NCBI RefSeq assembly: GCF_009932375.1
Contig: NZ_BLJG01000068.1
Location: forward strand, 1 to 37,648
Length of the DNA stretch: 37,648 bases
Source of the DNA: Pseudomonas juntendi
GTDB lineage: Bacteria; Pseudomonadota; Gammaproteobacteria; Pseudomonadales; Pseudomonadaceae
Reading direction: 5' to 3'
The notes beneath the pieces were generated by a model that had not been told where the DNA came from, did not search any database, and worked only from the letters and a program-made list of their open reading frames with translations. Position numbers and translations under genes: made by a program. Each line of letters opens with the position of its first letter. Within the stretch, counting starts at the first letter, position 1. Shown here one piece after another: positions 1 through 9,709 of this stretch.

Positions 1-100
1 GGGCTGCAAAGCAGCCCGGGGCTTCAGCGCAAATGCACAAATTGCTGGGGCTGCTTCGCAGCCCATCGCGACACGAGGCCGCTCCTACCGGGATTGCGCA
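1..100. repeat. REP-like intergenic repeat with two hairpins
   Basis: Two short perfect hairpins lie here: gggctgc-aaa-gcagccc at 1-17 and gggctgc-ttc-gcagccc at 48-64. The second is followed by a tract (cgcgacacgaggccgctcctac) of the type dispersed in P. putida intergenic regions. The stretch lies just downstream of the leftward permease gene and may end its transcription. The longer forward reading frames that cross it are antisense shadows of the permease. Confidence 0.55.
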
Positions 101-125
101 AGGCCCTGTCAGAAGGGAGAAGGCC

Positions 126-1505
126 TCAAGCCTGTTCCTTGCTCTCCGGCAAGAACCAGTTCAGTACCAGGGCACAGATGCCACCGGTCGCCACGCCCGA
201 CTCCAGCACATTGCGCACCGCCGCCGGCATGTGTGCCAAGAACTCCGGCACCTGCGCCACACCCAGGCCCAAGGCCAGGGAAACAGAGATAATCAGCAGC
301 GCCCGACGATCCAGCCGAGTACTGGCCAGGATATTTATCCCAGACGCCGCAACCGCGCCGAACATGACCATGGCCGCACCACCCAGCACCGGCTCCGGCA
401 CCGCCTGGATAACTCCGGCAACACTCGGGAACAGCCCCAGCAGCACCAGCATCACGGCAATCCACATACCAATGTGGCGGCTGGCGATACCCGTCAGCTG
501 AATCACCCCGTTGTTCTGGGCAAAGATCGAGCTCGGGAAGGTGTTGAACAAGCCCGCCAACAGCGAGTTGGCGCCGTTGACCAGCACACCACCCTTGATC
601 CGCTGCATCCACACCGGGCCTTCGACTGGCTGGCGCGACACCTTGCTGGTGGCGGTCACGTCACCAATGGCTTCCAGCGACGTCACCAGGTAGATCACCA
701 GCATCGGAATGAACAGCGCCCACGAGAAGCTCAGGCCGAAGTGCAGCGGCGTCGGCACCTGAAACAGCGCGGCCTCATGCATACCGGTGAAGTCCAGGCG
801 GCCCATATAGCCCGCCAGCGCATAGCCGACCGCCAGGGCAATAACGATGGCACAGCTGCGCATCCACACCACCGGAATACGGTTGAGGATCACGATAATG
901 GCCAGCACCACACCCGACAACAGCAGGTTCTCGCCATTGGCGAAGGTGCCATTGGCCATCGCACCGAAGCCGCCACCCATACTGATCAGGCCGACCTTGA
1001 TCAGCGTCAGGCCGATCATCAGCACGACAATGCCGGTGACCAGCGGGGTGATCAGGCGTTTGACGAAGGGCAGGATGCGCGAAACGCCCATTTCGACGAA
1101 CGAGCCAGCGATGACCACGCCAAAGATGGCGGCCATCACACCTTCGACTGGCGTGCCTTGCTTGACCATCAGCGCACCCCCGGCAATCAGCGGGCCCACG
1201 AAGTTGAAGCTGGTGCCCTGCACGATCAGCAACCCGGCGCCAAACGGCCCGAAGCGCTTGCACTGCACGAATGTGGCGATACCGGAGATTACCAGCGACA
1301 TGGAGACGATCAGGTTGGTGTCCCGCGCGGACACCCCCAGCGCCTGGCAGATCAACAGCCCGGGCGTCACGATCGGCACGATGATCGCCAGCAGGTGTTG
1401 CAGCGCCGCCAGCAGCCCGATCAGCAGCCGAGGCTTGTCCTCGAGGCCAAGCACCAGCTCATTGGCGGGGGCCGATGCTGCTGGGCTGTGTTCATGTGTG
1501 CTCAT
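126..1505 (-). CDS. NCS2/NAT family purine permease
   Basis: The 459-residue inner-membrane protein has about a dozen hydrophobic segments and belongs to the nucleobase-cation symporter-2 (xanthine/uracil permease) family. The signature QNNGVIQLTG is the NAT motif of purine (xanthine/uric acid) transporters. The N-terminal stretch LLAALQHLLAIIVPIVTPGL is also typical of the family. The ATG at 1505 (MSTHEHSP) was chosen because the 23 residues upstream of it are low-quality sequence and family members begin with a short polar tail before the first helix. The likely role is proton-coupled uptake of xanthine or a related purine. The exact substrate cannot be read from sequence, and uracil is less likely given the NAT motif. 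Confidence 0.9.
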   Translation of the reverse strand: MSTHEHSPAASAPANELVLGLEDKPRLLIGLLAALQHLLAIIVPIVTPGLLICQALGVSARDTNLIVSMSLVISGIATFVQCKRFGPFGAGLLIVQGTSFNFVGPLIAGGALMVKQGTPVEGVMAAIFGVVIAGSFVEMGVSRILPFVKRLITPLVTGIVVLMIGLTLIKVGLISMGGGFGAMANGTFANGENLLLSGVVLAIIVILNRIPVVWMRSCAIVIALAVGYALAGYMGRLDFTGMHEAALFQVPTPLHFGLSFSWALFIPMLVIYLVTSLEAIGDVTATSKVSRQPVEGPVWMQRIKGGVLVNGANSLLAGLFNTFPSSIFAQNNGVIQLTGIASRHIGMWIAVMLVLLGLFPSVAGVIQAVPEPVLGGAAMVMFGAVAASGINILASTRLDRRALLIISVSLALGLGVAQVPEFLAHMPAAVRNVLESGVATGGICALVLNWFLPESKEQA

Positions 1506-1716
1506 GGCGGAAAGCTGCCCCTGAAGAAAAAAGGAGCGCATTCTACGGGGTGAAGGCAGATTGCGGTAGAGCAAAGCACGATGCCGACATGATCGGCGAC
1601 CCTATGCTTAATTACCTGACTTTTCAGTCAAAAACCGCCCGCCGCGAATGTGCACTGCCGCGCCGGTTAACCCATGCTGAAGGCGAACACCGGCATGCCT
1701 TTCCCACACCCACAAA

Positions 1717-1738
1717 AAAGCCCGCCGAAGCGGGCTTT
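1717..1738 (-). terminator. Rho-independent terminator of the Bax-inhibitor-1 gene
   Basis: The stem agcccgc/gcgggct closes a cgaa loop. On the minus strand it is followed by a run of T, directly after the stop codon of the leftward gene. Confidence 0.85.
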
Positions 1739-1755
1739 CTCACAAGCTACAACAA

Positions 1756-2427
1756 TCAGTCATCACGCCCCATGATGCCAAACAGCTGGAGCAGGCTGAC
1801 GAACAGGTTGTAGATGGATACATACAGGCTGATGGTGGCCATGATGTAGTTCCGCTCACCACCGTGAATGATCGCGCTGGTCTGGAACAGGATGCACACC
1901 GACGAGAACAGCACGAAGCCAGCGCTGATTGCCAGTTGCAGGCCGCTGATCTGGAAGAAGAAGCTGGCCACGACCGCACCCAGCAGCACAAAGAAGCCGG
2001 CAGTGATGAAGCCACTGAGGAAGCTCATGTCCTTGCGGGTAATCAGTACGTAAGCCGACAGACCACCGAACACCAGGGCAGTCATGGCAAATGCCGAGCT
2101 GACAACCTCGGCACCACCGGCCATGCCCAGGTAGCGGTTGAGGATTGGGCCGAGAATGAAGCCCATGAAGCCGGTAAGGGCGAAGGTGGAGACCAGGCCC
2201 CAGGCCGAATCACGCAGCTTGTTGGTCAGGAAGAACAGCCCGTAGAAGCCGATCAGCACCACGAACACGTTCGGGTAGCCGACACGCATTTGCTGGGCAA
2301 CGAAGGCCATGACGCCGCTGAAGGCGAGGGTGAGCGCCAGCAGACTGTACGTGTTGCGCAGGACCTTGCTGATCTCCTGCTGCTCGACCTGCTGGCCGTG
2401 ATGTACGGCATAATCCTGTTCGCGCAT
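1756..2427 (-). CDS. Bax inhibitor-1/YccA family membrane protein
   Basis: The 223-residue integral membrane protein has about seven hydrophobic helices after a short polar N-terminus and fits the length and layout of the BI-1/YccA/YbhL family. Members sit in the inner membrane. YccA is known to modulate the FtsH protease, and others have been proposed to be calcium-leak channels. The role of this copy is not known. The start ATG at 2427 is preceded by an AAGGAG-type ribosome site. A strong terminator follows the stop, so the gene is probably monocistronic. Confidence 0.9.
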   Translation of the reverse strand: MREQDYAVHHGQQVEQQEISKVLRNTYSLLALTLAFSGVMAFVAQQMRVGYPNVFVVLIGFYGLFFLTNKLRDSAWGLVSTFALTGFMGFILGPILNRYLGMAGGAEVVSSAFAMTALVFGGLSAYVLITRKDMSFLSGFITAGFFVLLGAVVASFFFQISGLQLAISAGFVLFSSVCILFQTSAIIHGGERNYIMATISLYVSIYNLFVSLLQLFGIMGRDD

Positions 2428-2513
2428 GGCGACACTCCTTGGTAAACCTGTGGTTTCGAACGTTCAGATGATGGGAGTCTACCAGAGCCATTGCAACCCG
2501 CGACACAGAGAGT

Positions 2514-2541
2514 TTGACAGCTTGTTTCATTACGGTATTAT
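2514..2541 (+). promoter_or_regulatory. Sigma-70 promoter of tRNA-Ser
   Basis: A perfect TTGACA at 2514-2519 and TATTAT at 2536-2541 are separated by 16 bp. A GC-rich discriminator (ggcggccgc) follows, as is usual for stringently controlled stable-RNA promoters. The tRNA starts about 12 nt past the expected start site. Confidence 0.8.
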
Positions 2542-2559
2542 GGCGGCCGCAAACGAGCT

Positions 2560-2647
2560 GGAAGCGTGGCCGAGTGGTTTAAGGCAACGGTCTTGAAAAC
2601 CGTCGATGGGCAACTATCCTAGAGTTCGAATCTCTACGCTTCCGCCA
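2560..2647 (+). tRNA. tRNA-Ser (anticodon TGA)
   Basis: The 88-nt class II tRNA has acceptor arms ggaagcg/cgcttcc, an anticodon stem acggt/accgt around loop cttgaaa with anticodon TGA at 2594-2596, a long variable arm, a T-loop gttcgaatc and an encoded CCA end. It reads UCN serine codons. Confidence 0.97.
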
Positions 2648-2658
2648 TATTCTTCATC

Positions 2659-2684
2659 AAAGCCCCTGAAAATGGGGCTTTTTT
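2659..2684 (+). terminator. Terminator after tRNA-Ser
   Basis: The hairpin aagcccc/ggggctt is followed by a T run and lies 12 nt past the tRNA CCA. Confidence 0.9.
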
Positions 2685-2754
2685 GTGGGCGATGGTTTTT
2701 TGCCTCATGCTCATGCCAGCATCGGCGGCGCCGGCTGCTCCTGTAGATTGCAAA

Positions 2755-2809
2755 GGGCCGCCGGGCTGGCCAGGGCATTTCAGCCCCGGCCAGCCCGGCA
2801 AAGCGGCCC
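2755..2809. repeat. Large perfect inverted repeat
   Basis: CCGGGCTGGCC at 2761-2771 pairs perfectly with GGCCAGCCCGG at 2788-2798. Outer arms gggccg (2755-2760) and cggccc (2804-2809) extend the hairpin across a small bulge. It lies between the tRNA terminator and the end of nhaA. It could stop or stabilise the leftward nhaA transcript, although no T run follows it. Confidence 0.6.
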
Positions 2810-2822
2810 GGTGCAGGCGCTG

Positions 2823-4184
2823 CTAGGTTGACGAACCCAGGTTGCCTGCAGGAGCTGCACGGCGCACGCTACATACGCCCCAGGTCAGCCCCAACACCGC
2901 CGCGATCACCGAGGCCGATAGCACGCCAAGTTTGGCTGCCCCCAGTGAGCCGGGGTCGACGAACGCCAGGTTGGCGATGAAGATCGACATGGTGAAACCG
3001 ATACCGGCCAACAGGCCCACCAGCGTGATGCTGCGCCAGTTCACCCCGGCGGGAAGCGCGCACCAGCCCAGGCGTACCATCAACCAGCTGACGCTGATGA
3101 TGCCCAAGGGCTTGCCTGCGACCAGGGCGACTACCACGGCGATCATGACCCATTGTGGGCCCGCCGCAGACAGGTCGACCCCAGCCAGGCTGACCCCGGC
3201 ATTGGCCAGGGCAAACACTGGCATGATGCCGTAGGCTACCCAAGGGTGCAGCGTGCCTTGCATCCGCACCACCGGCGGCAGCAGTTCGCGCTGGGCCAGG
3301 CGCAGGCGTTTCAGTGGGTCGATGAGTTCACTGGCATCGCGCTCTGGCGCTTTGGCGCGGCCCAGCAACTCGTTGGTGAAGCGGCTAATGGCGTCCAGAG
3401 GGCGCTCACGCATCGGCATGGCGGCTACCGGGGTCATCAGCCCGAGCACAACGCCGGCGAGGGTCGGGTGGGCACCGGTCAACAGGATGCCTAGCCAAAC
3501 GATCGCACCGGGCACGATATAGGCGTAGGCCGATCCCACACCAATCTTCTGCAGCGCGATTACCATCAGCAGGCCGATCGCCGCGACGCCGAAACCGCTG
3601 TAGTCGAGGCCGCCCGAGTAGAAGACCGCGATGATCAGCACAGCGATAATGTCATCGATGATCGCCAGGGCAAGCAGAAACACACGTACGTTGGACGGAA
3701 TCGACTTGCCCAGCAGGGCCAAGACGCCTACCGCAAAAGCGATATCGGTGGCCGTTGGCACTGCCCAACCCTGTTGGTCGGCTGGCGAATGAACGATACC
3801 GAGGTAGAGAAGCGCCGGTGCGGCTACGCCGCCGACCGCAGCGGCCATGGGCAGCATGGCCTGGCGCAGGCTGGCCAGGGCACCCTCGTGGATTTCGCGG
3901 CGGATCTCCATGCCCACCACCAGGAAAAAGATGGTCATCAGCCCATCATTGACCCAGAAATGCAGCGACTGCGCATACACGTGCGAGCCCACGCCGAACG
4001 TTATCGGGGCGTGCCACAGGGCTTCATAACTGTCGGCGGCAGGGGAATTTGCCCAGACAAGGGCGGCGATAGCGGCAACCAACAGCACGATGCCACTGAC
4101 TGCTTCGATGTGCAAAAAGCGTTGAAGGCTGGCGAAGGCGCGCTCGGCCAGTTTCTGGGCGCGAGGCAAATCTGTTTTAGGCAT
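2823..4184 (-). CDS. nhaA: Na+/H+ antiporter NhaA
   Basis: The 453-residue membrane antiporter exchanges Na+ or Li+ for protons and is used in sodium and alkaline-pH tolerance. Clear NhaA marks are the first helix [51 protein letters not shown], and the paired aspartates in [13 protein letters not shown] that bind the cation. The ATG at 4184 (MPKTDLP) was chosen because GGGAG lies about 9 nt upstream and the 35 residues before it are not NhaA-like. A long hairpin lies downstream. The protein is near the usual length, with a modest C-terminal extension. Confidence 0.95.
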   Translation of the reverse strand: MPKTDLPRAQKLAERAFASLQRFLHIEAVSGIVLLVAAIAALVWANSPAADSYEALWHAPITFGVGSHVYAQSLHFWVNDGLMTIFFLVVGMEIRREIHEGALASLRQAMLPMAAAVGGVAAPALLYLGIVHSPADQQGWAVPTATDIAFAVGVLALLGKSIPSNVRVFLLALAIIDDIIAVLIIAVFYSGGLDYSGFGVAAIGLLMVIALQKIGVGSAYAYIVPGAIVWLGILLTGAHPTLAGVVLGLMTPVAAMPMRERPLDAISRFTNELLGRAKAPERDASELIDPLKRLRLAQRELLPPVVRMQGTLHPWVAYGIMPVFALANAGVSLAGVDLSAAGPQWVMIAVVVALVAGKPLGIISVSWLMVRLGWCALPAGVNWRSITLVGLLAGIGFTMSIFIANLAFVDPGSLGAAKLGVLSASVIAAVLGLTWGVCSVRRAAPAGNLGSST

Positions 4185-4360
4185 AGGCGCAAGTACTCCC
4201 GCATGGCGGCCCGACCTGCGCTGTTCTTTAACCTGCCTCACTGCACCATGCAGCAGACACCCGGGCGCTAGTCTACCGAATAACCGCATTCAGATGAACC
4301 CGAATACGGTTATCGATCATTTGCCGCGAGGCTGCCTGTACAGCGGGCGTCTGCGCTCGA

Positions 4361-5002
4361 TCACTGGATCAGTGGCACACCGCTGAGTTTCTGCAGTTCA
4401 TCGAAGTCGATGTCTGCGCATATTTCGATCACTTTCAACCCATCAGCCGTAACTTCCAGCACTGCCAGGTCGGTGTAGATACGGCTGACGCAACCAATAC
4501 CAGTCAGCGGGTAGGTGCATTCAGGCACCAGCTTGCTTTCGCCTGTCTTGGTCAGGTGGTCCATCATCACGAACACCTGGCGCGCGCCGGTGGCCAGGTC
4601 CATCGCGCCGCCCACCGCCGGGATCGAACCCTCGGCGCCGGTGTGCCAGTTGGCCAGGTCGCCCTTGACCGAAACCTGGAAGGCACCCAGTACCGCGATG
4701 TCCAGGTGGCCACCGCGCATCATCGAGAACGAGTCGGCATGGTGGAAGAAAGCGCCACCGGTCAACAGCGTCACGTGCTGCTTGCCGGCATTGATCAGGT
4801 CATCGTCTTCTTCGCCCGGGGCCGGGCTAGGGCCCATGCCCAGCAGGCCGTTTTCGCTGTGCAGGAATACTTCCTTGTCACCCAGGTAATTGGCCACCAG
4901 GGTTGGTGCGCCGATGCCGAGGTTTACGTAGGCACCTTCCTGAATGTCTGCGGCCACGCGCTGGGCCATCTCGGTACGGGAGAGCTTTTTGGTGATGGTC
5001 AT
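4361..5002 (-). CDS. pcaJ: 3-oxoadipate CoA-transferase subunit B
   Basis: The 213-residue beta subunit of 3-oxoadipate:succinyl-CoA transferase works with PcaI to activate 3-oxoadipate to its CoA thioester, the penultimate step of the beta-ketoadipate pathway for protocatechuate and catechol. The catalytic glutamate lies in SENGLLGMGP, and the glycine-rich stretch LGIGAPTLVANYL precedes it. The sequence matches my memory of P. putida PcaJ nearly throughout. The ATG at 5002 (MTITKKL) is preferred over the in-frame codon at 5014, because it leaves an 8-nt gap after the pcaI stop and has GAGG upstream. The gene is co-transcribed with pcaI. Confidence 0.95.
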   Translation of the reverse strand: MTITKKLSRTEMAQRVAADIQEGAYVNLGIGAPTLVANYLGDKEVFLHSENGLLGMGPSPAPGEEDDDLINAGKQHVTLLTGGAFFHHADSFSMMRGGHLDIAVLGAFQVSVKGDLANWHTGAEGSIPAVGGAMDLATGARQVFVMMDHLTKTGESKLVPECTYPLTGIGCVSRIYTDLAVLEVTADGLKVIEICADIDFDELQKLSGVPLIQ

Positions 5003-5010
5003 GGCAGGCC

Positions 5011-5706
5011 TCATTCAGCGGTGGCAGGCGAAGCAGCGCTGGTGCCGGTGACGGCGACGACGCGCTGGACGAAGATACCCGGGGTAATGATGTGTTCCGG
5101 GTCCAGTTCACCCAGTTCGACAACCTGGTCGACCTGGGCGATGGCCGTCTTGGCGGCCATGGCCATGATCGGGCCGAAGTTGCGCGCCGCCTTGCGGTAG
5201 ACCAGGTTGCCCCAACGGTCGCCTTTGTGCGCCTTGATCAGCGCAAAGTCGGCGTGCAGCGGCATTTCCAGCACGTACATGCGGCCGTCGATTTCACGGG
5301 TTTCCTTGCCTTCGGCCAGCAGCGTGCCGTAGCCGGTCGGCGAGAAGAACGCACCAATGCCCGAGCCCGCTGCGCGGATACGCTCGGCCAGGTTGCCCTG
5401 GGGTACCACCTCCAGTTCGATCTTGCCGGCGCGGTACAGTTCGTCGAACACGTACGAGTCGGACTGGCGCGGGAACGAGCAGATCACCTTGCGCACGCAG
5501 CCGGCCATCAGCAAGGCTGCCAGGCCGATCTCGCCGTTACCGGCGTTGTTGCTGATGATGGTGAGGTCGCGGGCGCCGGTGGCGATCAGGCCATCGATCA
5601 GCTCGGACGGCATGCCGGCAGTGCCGAAGCCACCGACCATGATGGTCGATCCGTCGGTGATCCCTTCCACCGCGCTGGCGATGGACTCGTACGTTTTATT
5701 GATCAA
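5011..5706 (-). CDS. pcaI: 3-oxoadipate CoA-transferase subunit A
   Basis: The 231-residue alpha subunit of the same heteromeric CoA-transferase starts MINKTYESIASAVEGI. It carries the family's CoA-binding glycine stretch MVGGFGTAGMPSELI and the NNAGNGEIGLAALL block. The start codon is TTG at 5706, supported by AGGAG six bases upstream on the coding strand and by the known P. putida N-terminus. The PcaR box lies about 150 nt upstream, so induction by beta-ketoadipate through PcaR is expected. The C-terminal tail (TSAASPATAE) is the least conserved part. Confidence 0.95.
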   Translation of the reverse strand: MINKTYESIASAVEGITDGSTIMVGGFGTAGMPSELIDGLIATGARDLTIISNNAGNGEIGLAALLMAGCVRKVICSFPRQSDSYVFDELYRAGKIELEVVPQGNLAERIRAAGSGIGAFFSPTGYGTLLAEGKETREIDGRMYVLEMPLHADFALIKAHKGDRWGNLVYRKAARNFGPIMAMAAKTAIAQVDQVVELGELDPEHIITPGIFVQRVVAVTGTSAASPATAE

Positions 5707-5856
5707 GGCGAGCTCCTGGTTGTTCCTGGAGTTGGAGTTGTCGGGCTGGCCGGCGCCTGTAAAGCGATGGGCCTGTCAGCATGTGCAATTGCTTGCTGAC
5801 TTTGGCCATAGCGTGCCGCAAGACAGGGCTACAGTAGAGGGGGTTTGGCGGAATTC

Positions 5857-5871
5857 GTGCGATTATCGAAC
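5857..5871 (-). promoter_or_regulatory. PcaR operator of pcaIJ
   Basis: Read on the minus strand, this is GTTCGATAATCGCAC, which as I recall is the 15-bp PcaR (IclR-family) recognition sequence in the P. putida pcaIJ promoter. A second ATCGCAC lies just upstream on the coding strand at about 5874-5880. The 388-nt divergent intergenic region (5707-6094) between pcaI and the chemoreceptor gene holds this box. I see no small gene in it. Confidence 0.8.
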
Positions 5872-6094
5872 TGTTGTGCGATCTGCGAGCACCCCGAACG
5901 GCGGTGCAGTCGCGTGCGCTCAGGGGCTTGGCGCCTCCCTTTGCCCCTGCATGGTGCAACCCGCGACCTGACTGGCGTGTTTTTGCACCCTTAGCGGGCG
6001 GGATGCGGTGGTAAACCGTGATTCTACCCCGATGCCTCTATTGGCCTGCGACTTGCTATCAAATTGCCATTCGATGTCGCTTATGGTGAAGATA

Positions 6095-8260
6095 ATGTCG
6101 CTTTCCAGTGCTTCTATGCAGTTGTCATCCCAAGAGAAGGGCTGGCTGCCCTGGTTTGGCAAAACCGGCAAGTTCAGCATGGGCTGGGCATGTCACTTGA
6201 ACCGGGCAAATTATCCGCAAATCGAGCAAACCTTCGAGGCCATTGCCCAGACCCGCGTCCGTTTGCTGCAGGAGTGGGCGCACGAACAATGGGAGCACCT
6301 GGCCGAGCTGGCCGAGCAACTGGTCCCCGGCTTTGACCGGCTGGGCAGCGCGCAATTGCAGGACAAGCTGGCCCAGGCCGAGGACTTCTCCGAGCTGTTC
6401 GTCGTCGACCCCACTGGCAAGGTGCTTGCCTCGACCTGGCCGCAACGGGCAACAGCGCCCATCGAGCACACCCGTGCGCTGGCGCAGGGGCTGAAGGCGC
6501 CATTTTTGCACGGCCCCTATTGCGACCCGCTGACCTTGAGCATCGGCCCGTCCTCTTCGCGCTTTCACGATGAGGTAACCCTGATGTTCTACCAGCCTCT
6601 GAAGGTTACCGGCAACGTCGTGGGTTGCCTCTGTGGTCGCGTACCCAACGATGTGCTGGGCGATCTGATCCAGCGCGAGGCCGGGCATATTTACGCCGAA
6701 TCGGGTGACAACTACCTGTTCATGGCGCAGTCGCGCTTCGACCCGACGATCCAGCCGGGTACGGCGTTGTCGCGCTCGCGTTTCGAGGATGCCACCTTCA
6801 CCCACGGCGAGAACCTGAAAAACGGCGTTCACACCGCGTGGGGCACCGTGCAGGTGCAGCGCCATACCGAGCTGGAGCTGCGTTTCACCGACCCATCCAC
6901 CCGCGAGCTGCACCCGGGGGTACGCGAAACCATCCGTTGCGGCGCCAATGTGTTCGTTACCTACCCCGGGTATTCCGACTACCGCCATGTGCCAGTGGTG
7001 GGCAAGGGCGTGACCTTCCAGCTGCCGGGCTCGCCGGACCGCTGGGGAATGATGTGCGAGGCAGACCTCGAGGAAGTGTACCGGCGCCGCTCGCTCAGTT
7101 ATGGCTTGATGAAGCCCTACCTTGCGACGATGGTCGGCCTGTTCGGTTGCAACTACCTGGTGCAGCACTACGCGGGCCTGCCGCAGGGCCTGAACGAGGT
7201 GGTCGAAGCCTTGGCCATGCTCGCCGCCGCGGTGCTGTTCGGCATGCTCGGGCCGCGCCGTGTGGCGGCGCGCCTCAATGGCATGAGCAATGTGCTGCGG
7301 ACCATCGCCGAGGGTGAGGGCAACCTGCGCCAGCGGCTGGATACCCACACGGTGGGTAACGATGAAAGCGGCGACATGGCCCGCTGGATCAACAGCTTCA
7401 TCGACCGCCTGGATGCAGTGGTAGGGCAGGTGGTCAAGGCCAGCCACACGGTGGGCGTCACCAACCAGATGATGCTGGGCCGTAGCCAGGATGCCAGCGT
7501 CACTTCGGCTGACGTGGCCGAGGCCGTGCATCAGATGATGATCATCATGGAAGAGCAGTTGGGCGAATTGCAGCAGGCCTCGGTCAGCGCCGAGCAGATG
7601 AAGCAGGCCATGGACGAAGTGGTCACCCGCGCCCGCGAGCAGTTCCAGGCGGTGCAGGCCGGTACGCAGTCGATCCGCGACGTGGTGGCGCGCTCGTCCT
7701 CCAGTGTGCAACGCCTTGACAGCCGCATGGTCGAGATCGACAACATCACCGGGTTGATCAGTGACATTACCAACCAGACCAACCTGTTGGCGCTCAATGC
7801 TGCGATCGAGGCGGCGCGCGCTGGCGAGCACGGCCGTGGTTTTGCCGTGGTGGCCGACGAGGTGCGCAGCCTGGCGGCGCGAACGGCGCGGGCTGCCGAT
7901 GACATACGCACCATGGTCGAGAGCCTGCAGGGTGAGACCCGTCAGGCCGTGAGTTTCATGGAGCGGGGCGTGCAGGACGTGGACAGCAGCCTGCGCCTGG
8001 CCGAGGACGCCTCGTCCGAAAACGTGCAACTGCACCAGGCGGTGGAGGGTATGTTCGCGATCATCCAGCAGCTCAACCGGCGCAGCCTGGAATATGGCAA
8101 GACCATCGAGCAGGTCAACCAGTCTTCCCACGAGATGCGCCAGACTGCGGTGGTGTTGCAGAGCAGTGCGCAGAAGGTGCGGGTGGATGCCGGCAAGTTG
8201 CAGAAGCTGGTCGGGCAGTTCGAGACCAGCGAAGAGGGCAAACGGGCGGCTGCCGCTTGA
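6095..8260 (+). CDS. Methyl-accepting chemotaxis protein
   Basis: The 721-residue chemoreceptor has an N-terminal sensor of about 340 residues with Cache/PDC-like blocks ([28 protein letters not shown]). Two close hydrophobic segments follow at about 341-357 and 370-386, then a HAMP-type linker and the long signalling coiled coil with the hairpin [20 protein letters not shown] at about 563-582. No N-terminal membrane anchor is visible, so the sensor may stay in the cytoplasm. The ATG at 6095 was chosen for the upstream GGTGAA; 6116 is an alternative. The gene is divergent from pcaI across a 388-nt region, so a role in tracking aromatic compounds is possible but inferred only from position. 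Confidence 0.88.
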   Translation: MSLSSASMQLSSQEKGWLPWFGKTGKFSMGWACHLNRANYPQIEQTFEAIAQTRVRLLQEWAHEQWEHLAELAEQLVPGFDRLGSAQLQDKLAQAEDFSELFVVDPTGKVLASTWPQRATAPIEHTRALAQGLKAPFLHGPYCDPLTLSIGPSSSRFHDEVTLMFYQPLKVTGNVVGCLCGRVPNDVLGDLIQREAGHIYAESGDNYLFMAQSRFDPTIQPGTALSRSRFEDATFTHGENLKNGVHTAWGTVQVQRHTELELRFTDPSTRELHPGVRETIRCGANVFVTYPGYSDYRHVPVVGKGVTFQLPGSPDRWGMMCEADLEEVYRRRSLSYGLMKPYLATMVGLFGCNYLVQHYAGLPQGLNEVVEALAMLAAAVLFGMLGPRRVAARLNGMSNVLRTIAEGEGNLRQRLDTHTVGNDESGDMARWINSFIDRLDAVVGQVVKASHTVGVTNQMMLGRSQDASVTSADVAEAVHQMMIIMEEQLGELQQASVSAEQMKQAMDEVVTRAREQFQAVQAGTQSIRDVVARSSSSVQRLDSRMVEIDNITGLISDITNQTNLLALNAAIEAARAGEHGRGFAVVADEVRSLAARTARAADDIRTMVESLQGETRQAVSFMERGVQDVDSSLRLAEDASSENVQLHQAVEGMFAIIQQLNRRSLEYGKTIEQVNQSSHEMRQTAVVLQSSAQKVRVDAGKLQKLVGQFETSEEGKRAAAA

Positions 8261-8285
8261 GTGCCGAAGCCGGCCAGGGCTGTTG

Positions 8286-9503
8286 TCAGCGCCGCAGTTC
8301 GGCAGCGAACTGGCCAGCCTGCAGGTGCACCTGTGCAGGCCCGCCCCAGAACGCGCCGTGGCGGACGATCACCCGTTCATGAATGGCAGCCGCCACCGCG
8401 GCCGCCGCATTGGGCGCCCTCAACAACACGAAGCTGGCCTCGTTACCCAGGTGCAGGCCGTAATCCTGCTTGCCCATGACCGCAGCACTGGCCTCGGTCG
8501 CCATCTGCAGCGCCACCCGCAGCTCTTCGTCGGTGTTGAACCCCGAGCGGTAACCGACCAGCATCGCCCGCTGCAGCATGTCGCCATTGCCATACGGCCA
8601 CCAGGCATCCTGGATGTTGTCGTTGCCGGTGAACACCTGCACACCCCCGGCGCGCAAGCGCAGCACCGGCGGAAAGGCACGGTCGCCCGGGGCATTGGTC
8701 ATGATCGAGATACCTGCGCCCGCCAACGCTTCGGCGGTGTGGTCGACCACCGCGTCGGTGACGTCGCCCAGGCCGTAGGCGTGGCTGACCGCAACTAGGC
8801 CTTGCATGCCCAGGGCCTGGGTGCGCGCGGCAATGCGCTGAAGTTGGGCGATGCAGATATCGCCGGGTTCATGCAGGTGGATATCGACTTTAACGCCATG
8901 CCGCTCAGCGATGCCGAAGACGATATCCAGCTGGGCGTCAGCGTCGCCGTCCAAGGTGGTGGGGTCGATGCCGCCAACCACCTGAGCCCCTTCGCCGATA
9001 GCGGCCTCCATGACCTGGGCGGTGCCAGGGCAGGTGACCACGCCGGCCTGGGGGAAGGCCACCAGCTCGATGTCGAGCAGGTGTTTCCAGTTGTCTCGGG
9101 CTTCGAGCATGGCGTGCAGGTGACTCAGGCCCGTGGTGGCGTCCACGTCCACATGGCAACGCATGGCCAAGGTGCCGTACGCAGCTGCCTGACGCATCAG
9201 CGCGTCGGCGCGCTCGATGATGGGCGGTGCGCTCGCCAGCTCACGTTTTTCCACGGCCAGGCGCTCGCGCAGGCTGGCGACAGGTTGGTGCGGGCGCCAG
9301 CGATCACCCACGAAGCTCTTGTCCAGGTGAATGTGGCCATCAACGAAACCCGGCAATACCAGCAAGCCTTCCAGGTCGATCGTTTCGCGGGCCGGGGTGC
9401 CGGCGCGCTGCGCGCCAATGTGGCTGATGCGGCCGTTGCTGACGGCAATGTGCAGGGGCAGGCCATCGGCATCGATGGCATTGATGAACTCACGGTCGTT
9501 CAT
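8286..9503 (-). CDS. Cytosine-deaminase-like amidohydrolase
   Basis: The 405-residue metal-dependent hydrolase belongs to the amidohydrolase superfamily, nearest in pattern to cytosine deaminase. Metal ligands are visible in order: HIH in GHIHLDKSF (about residues 57 and 59), the histidines in DIHLHEPGD, SHAYGLGD, and the aspartate in GNDNIQDAWWPYG, which resembles the cytosine deaminase D-x-x-x-D-x-W motif. The ATG at 9503 (MNDREF) has AAAAGG upstream, and the 28 residues before it lack family similarity. It probably deaminates a pyrimidine-like ring. The true substrate is unknown, and no cytosine permease lies beside it. Confidence 0.85.
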   Translation of the reverse strand: MNDREFINAIDADGLPLHIAVSNGRISHIGAQRAGTPARETIDLEGLLVLPGFVDGHIHLDKSFVGDRWRPHQPVASLRERLAVEKRELASAPPIIERADALMRQAAAYGTLAMRCHVDVDATTGLSHLHAMLEARDNWKHLLDIELVAFPQAGVVTCPGTAQVMEAAIGEGAQVVGGIDPTTLDGDADAQLDIVFGIAERHGVKVDIHLHEPGDICIAQLQRIAARTQALGMQGLVAVSHAYGLGDVTDAVVDHTAEALAGAGISIMTNAPGDRAFPPVLRLRAGGVQVFTGNDNIQDAWWPYGNGDMLQRAMLVGYRSGFNTDEELRVALQMATEASAAVMGKQDYGLHLGNEASFVLLRAPNAAAAVAAAIHERVIVRHGAFWGGPAQVHLQAGQFAAELRR

Positions 9504-9709
9504 GGAACTGGCCTTTTCTACTGGGGCTTGGTGGCTTGCCACGGTAAGGCGGATGAGCGCTTGCCTCCAATTAATTAATAGGATCAAGGCCAGTGGAATT
9601 GTGGATGCGGGGCAGCGTCAGCCGGCCGCAGGGGATCGTTGTGCGGGCCCCCAGGCGGCGCTTTTCAGCCCGGCAGGCTTCACCGGCTGGGGGCACCGCG
9701 TGGGTATTC

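Noticed and set aside
33..1553. Long forward open frame of 506 codons
   Set aside because: It is the antisense shadow of the NCS2 permease. The His/Arg/Gln-rich, low-complexity translation is typical of the reverse of GC-rich genes.
6011..6035. taaa ... ccgat resembling a FliA (flagellar sigma) promoter before the chemoreceptor gene
   Set aside because: The spacing between the two elements is about three bases too short for the consensus, and the second element is poor.
6125..8131. Long reverse open frame of 668 codons opposite the chemoreceptor
   Set aside because: Its composition (His, Gln, Gly rich, no domain) and full overlap with a clear MCP mark it as a shadow.
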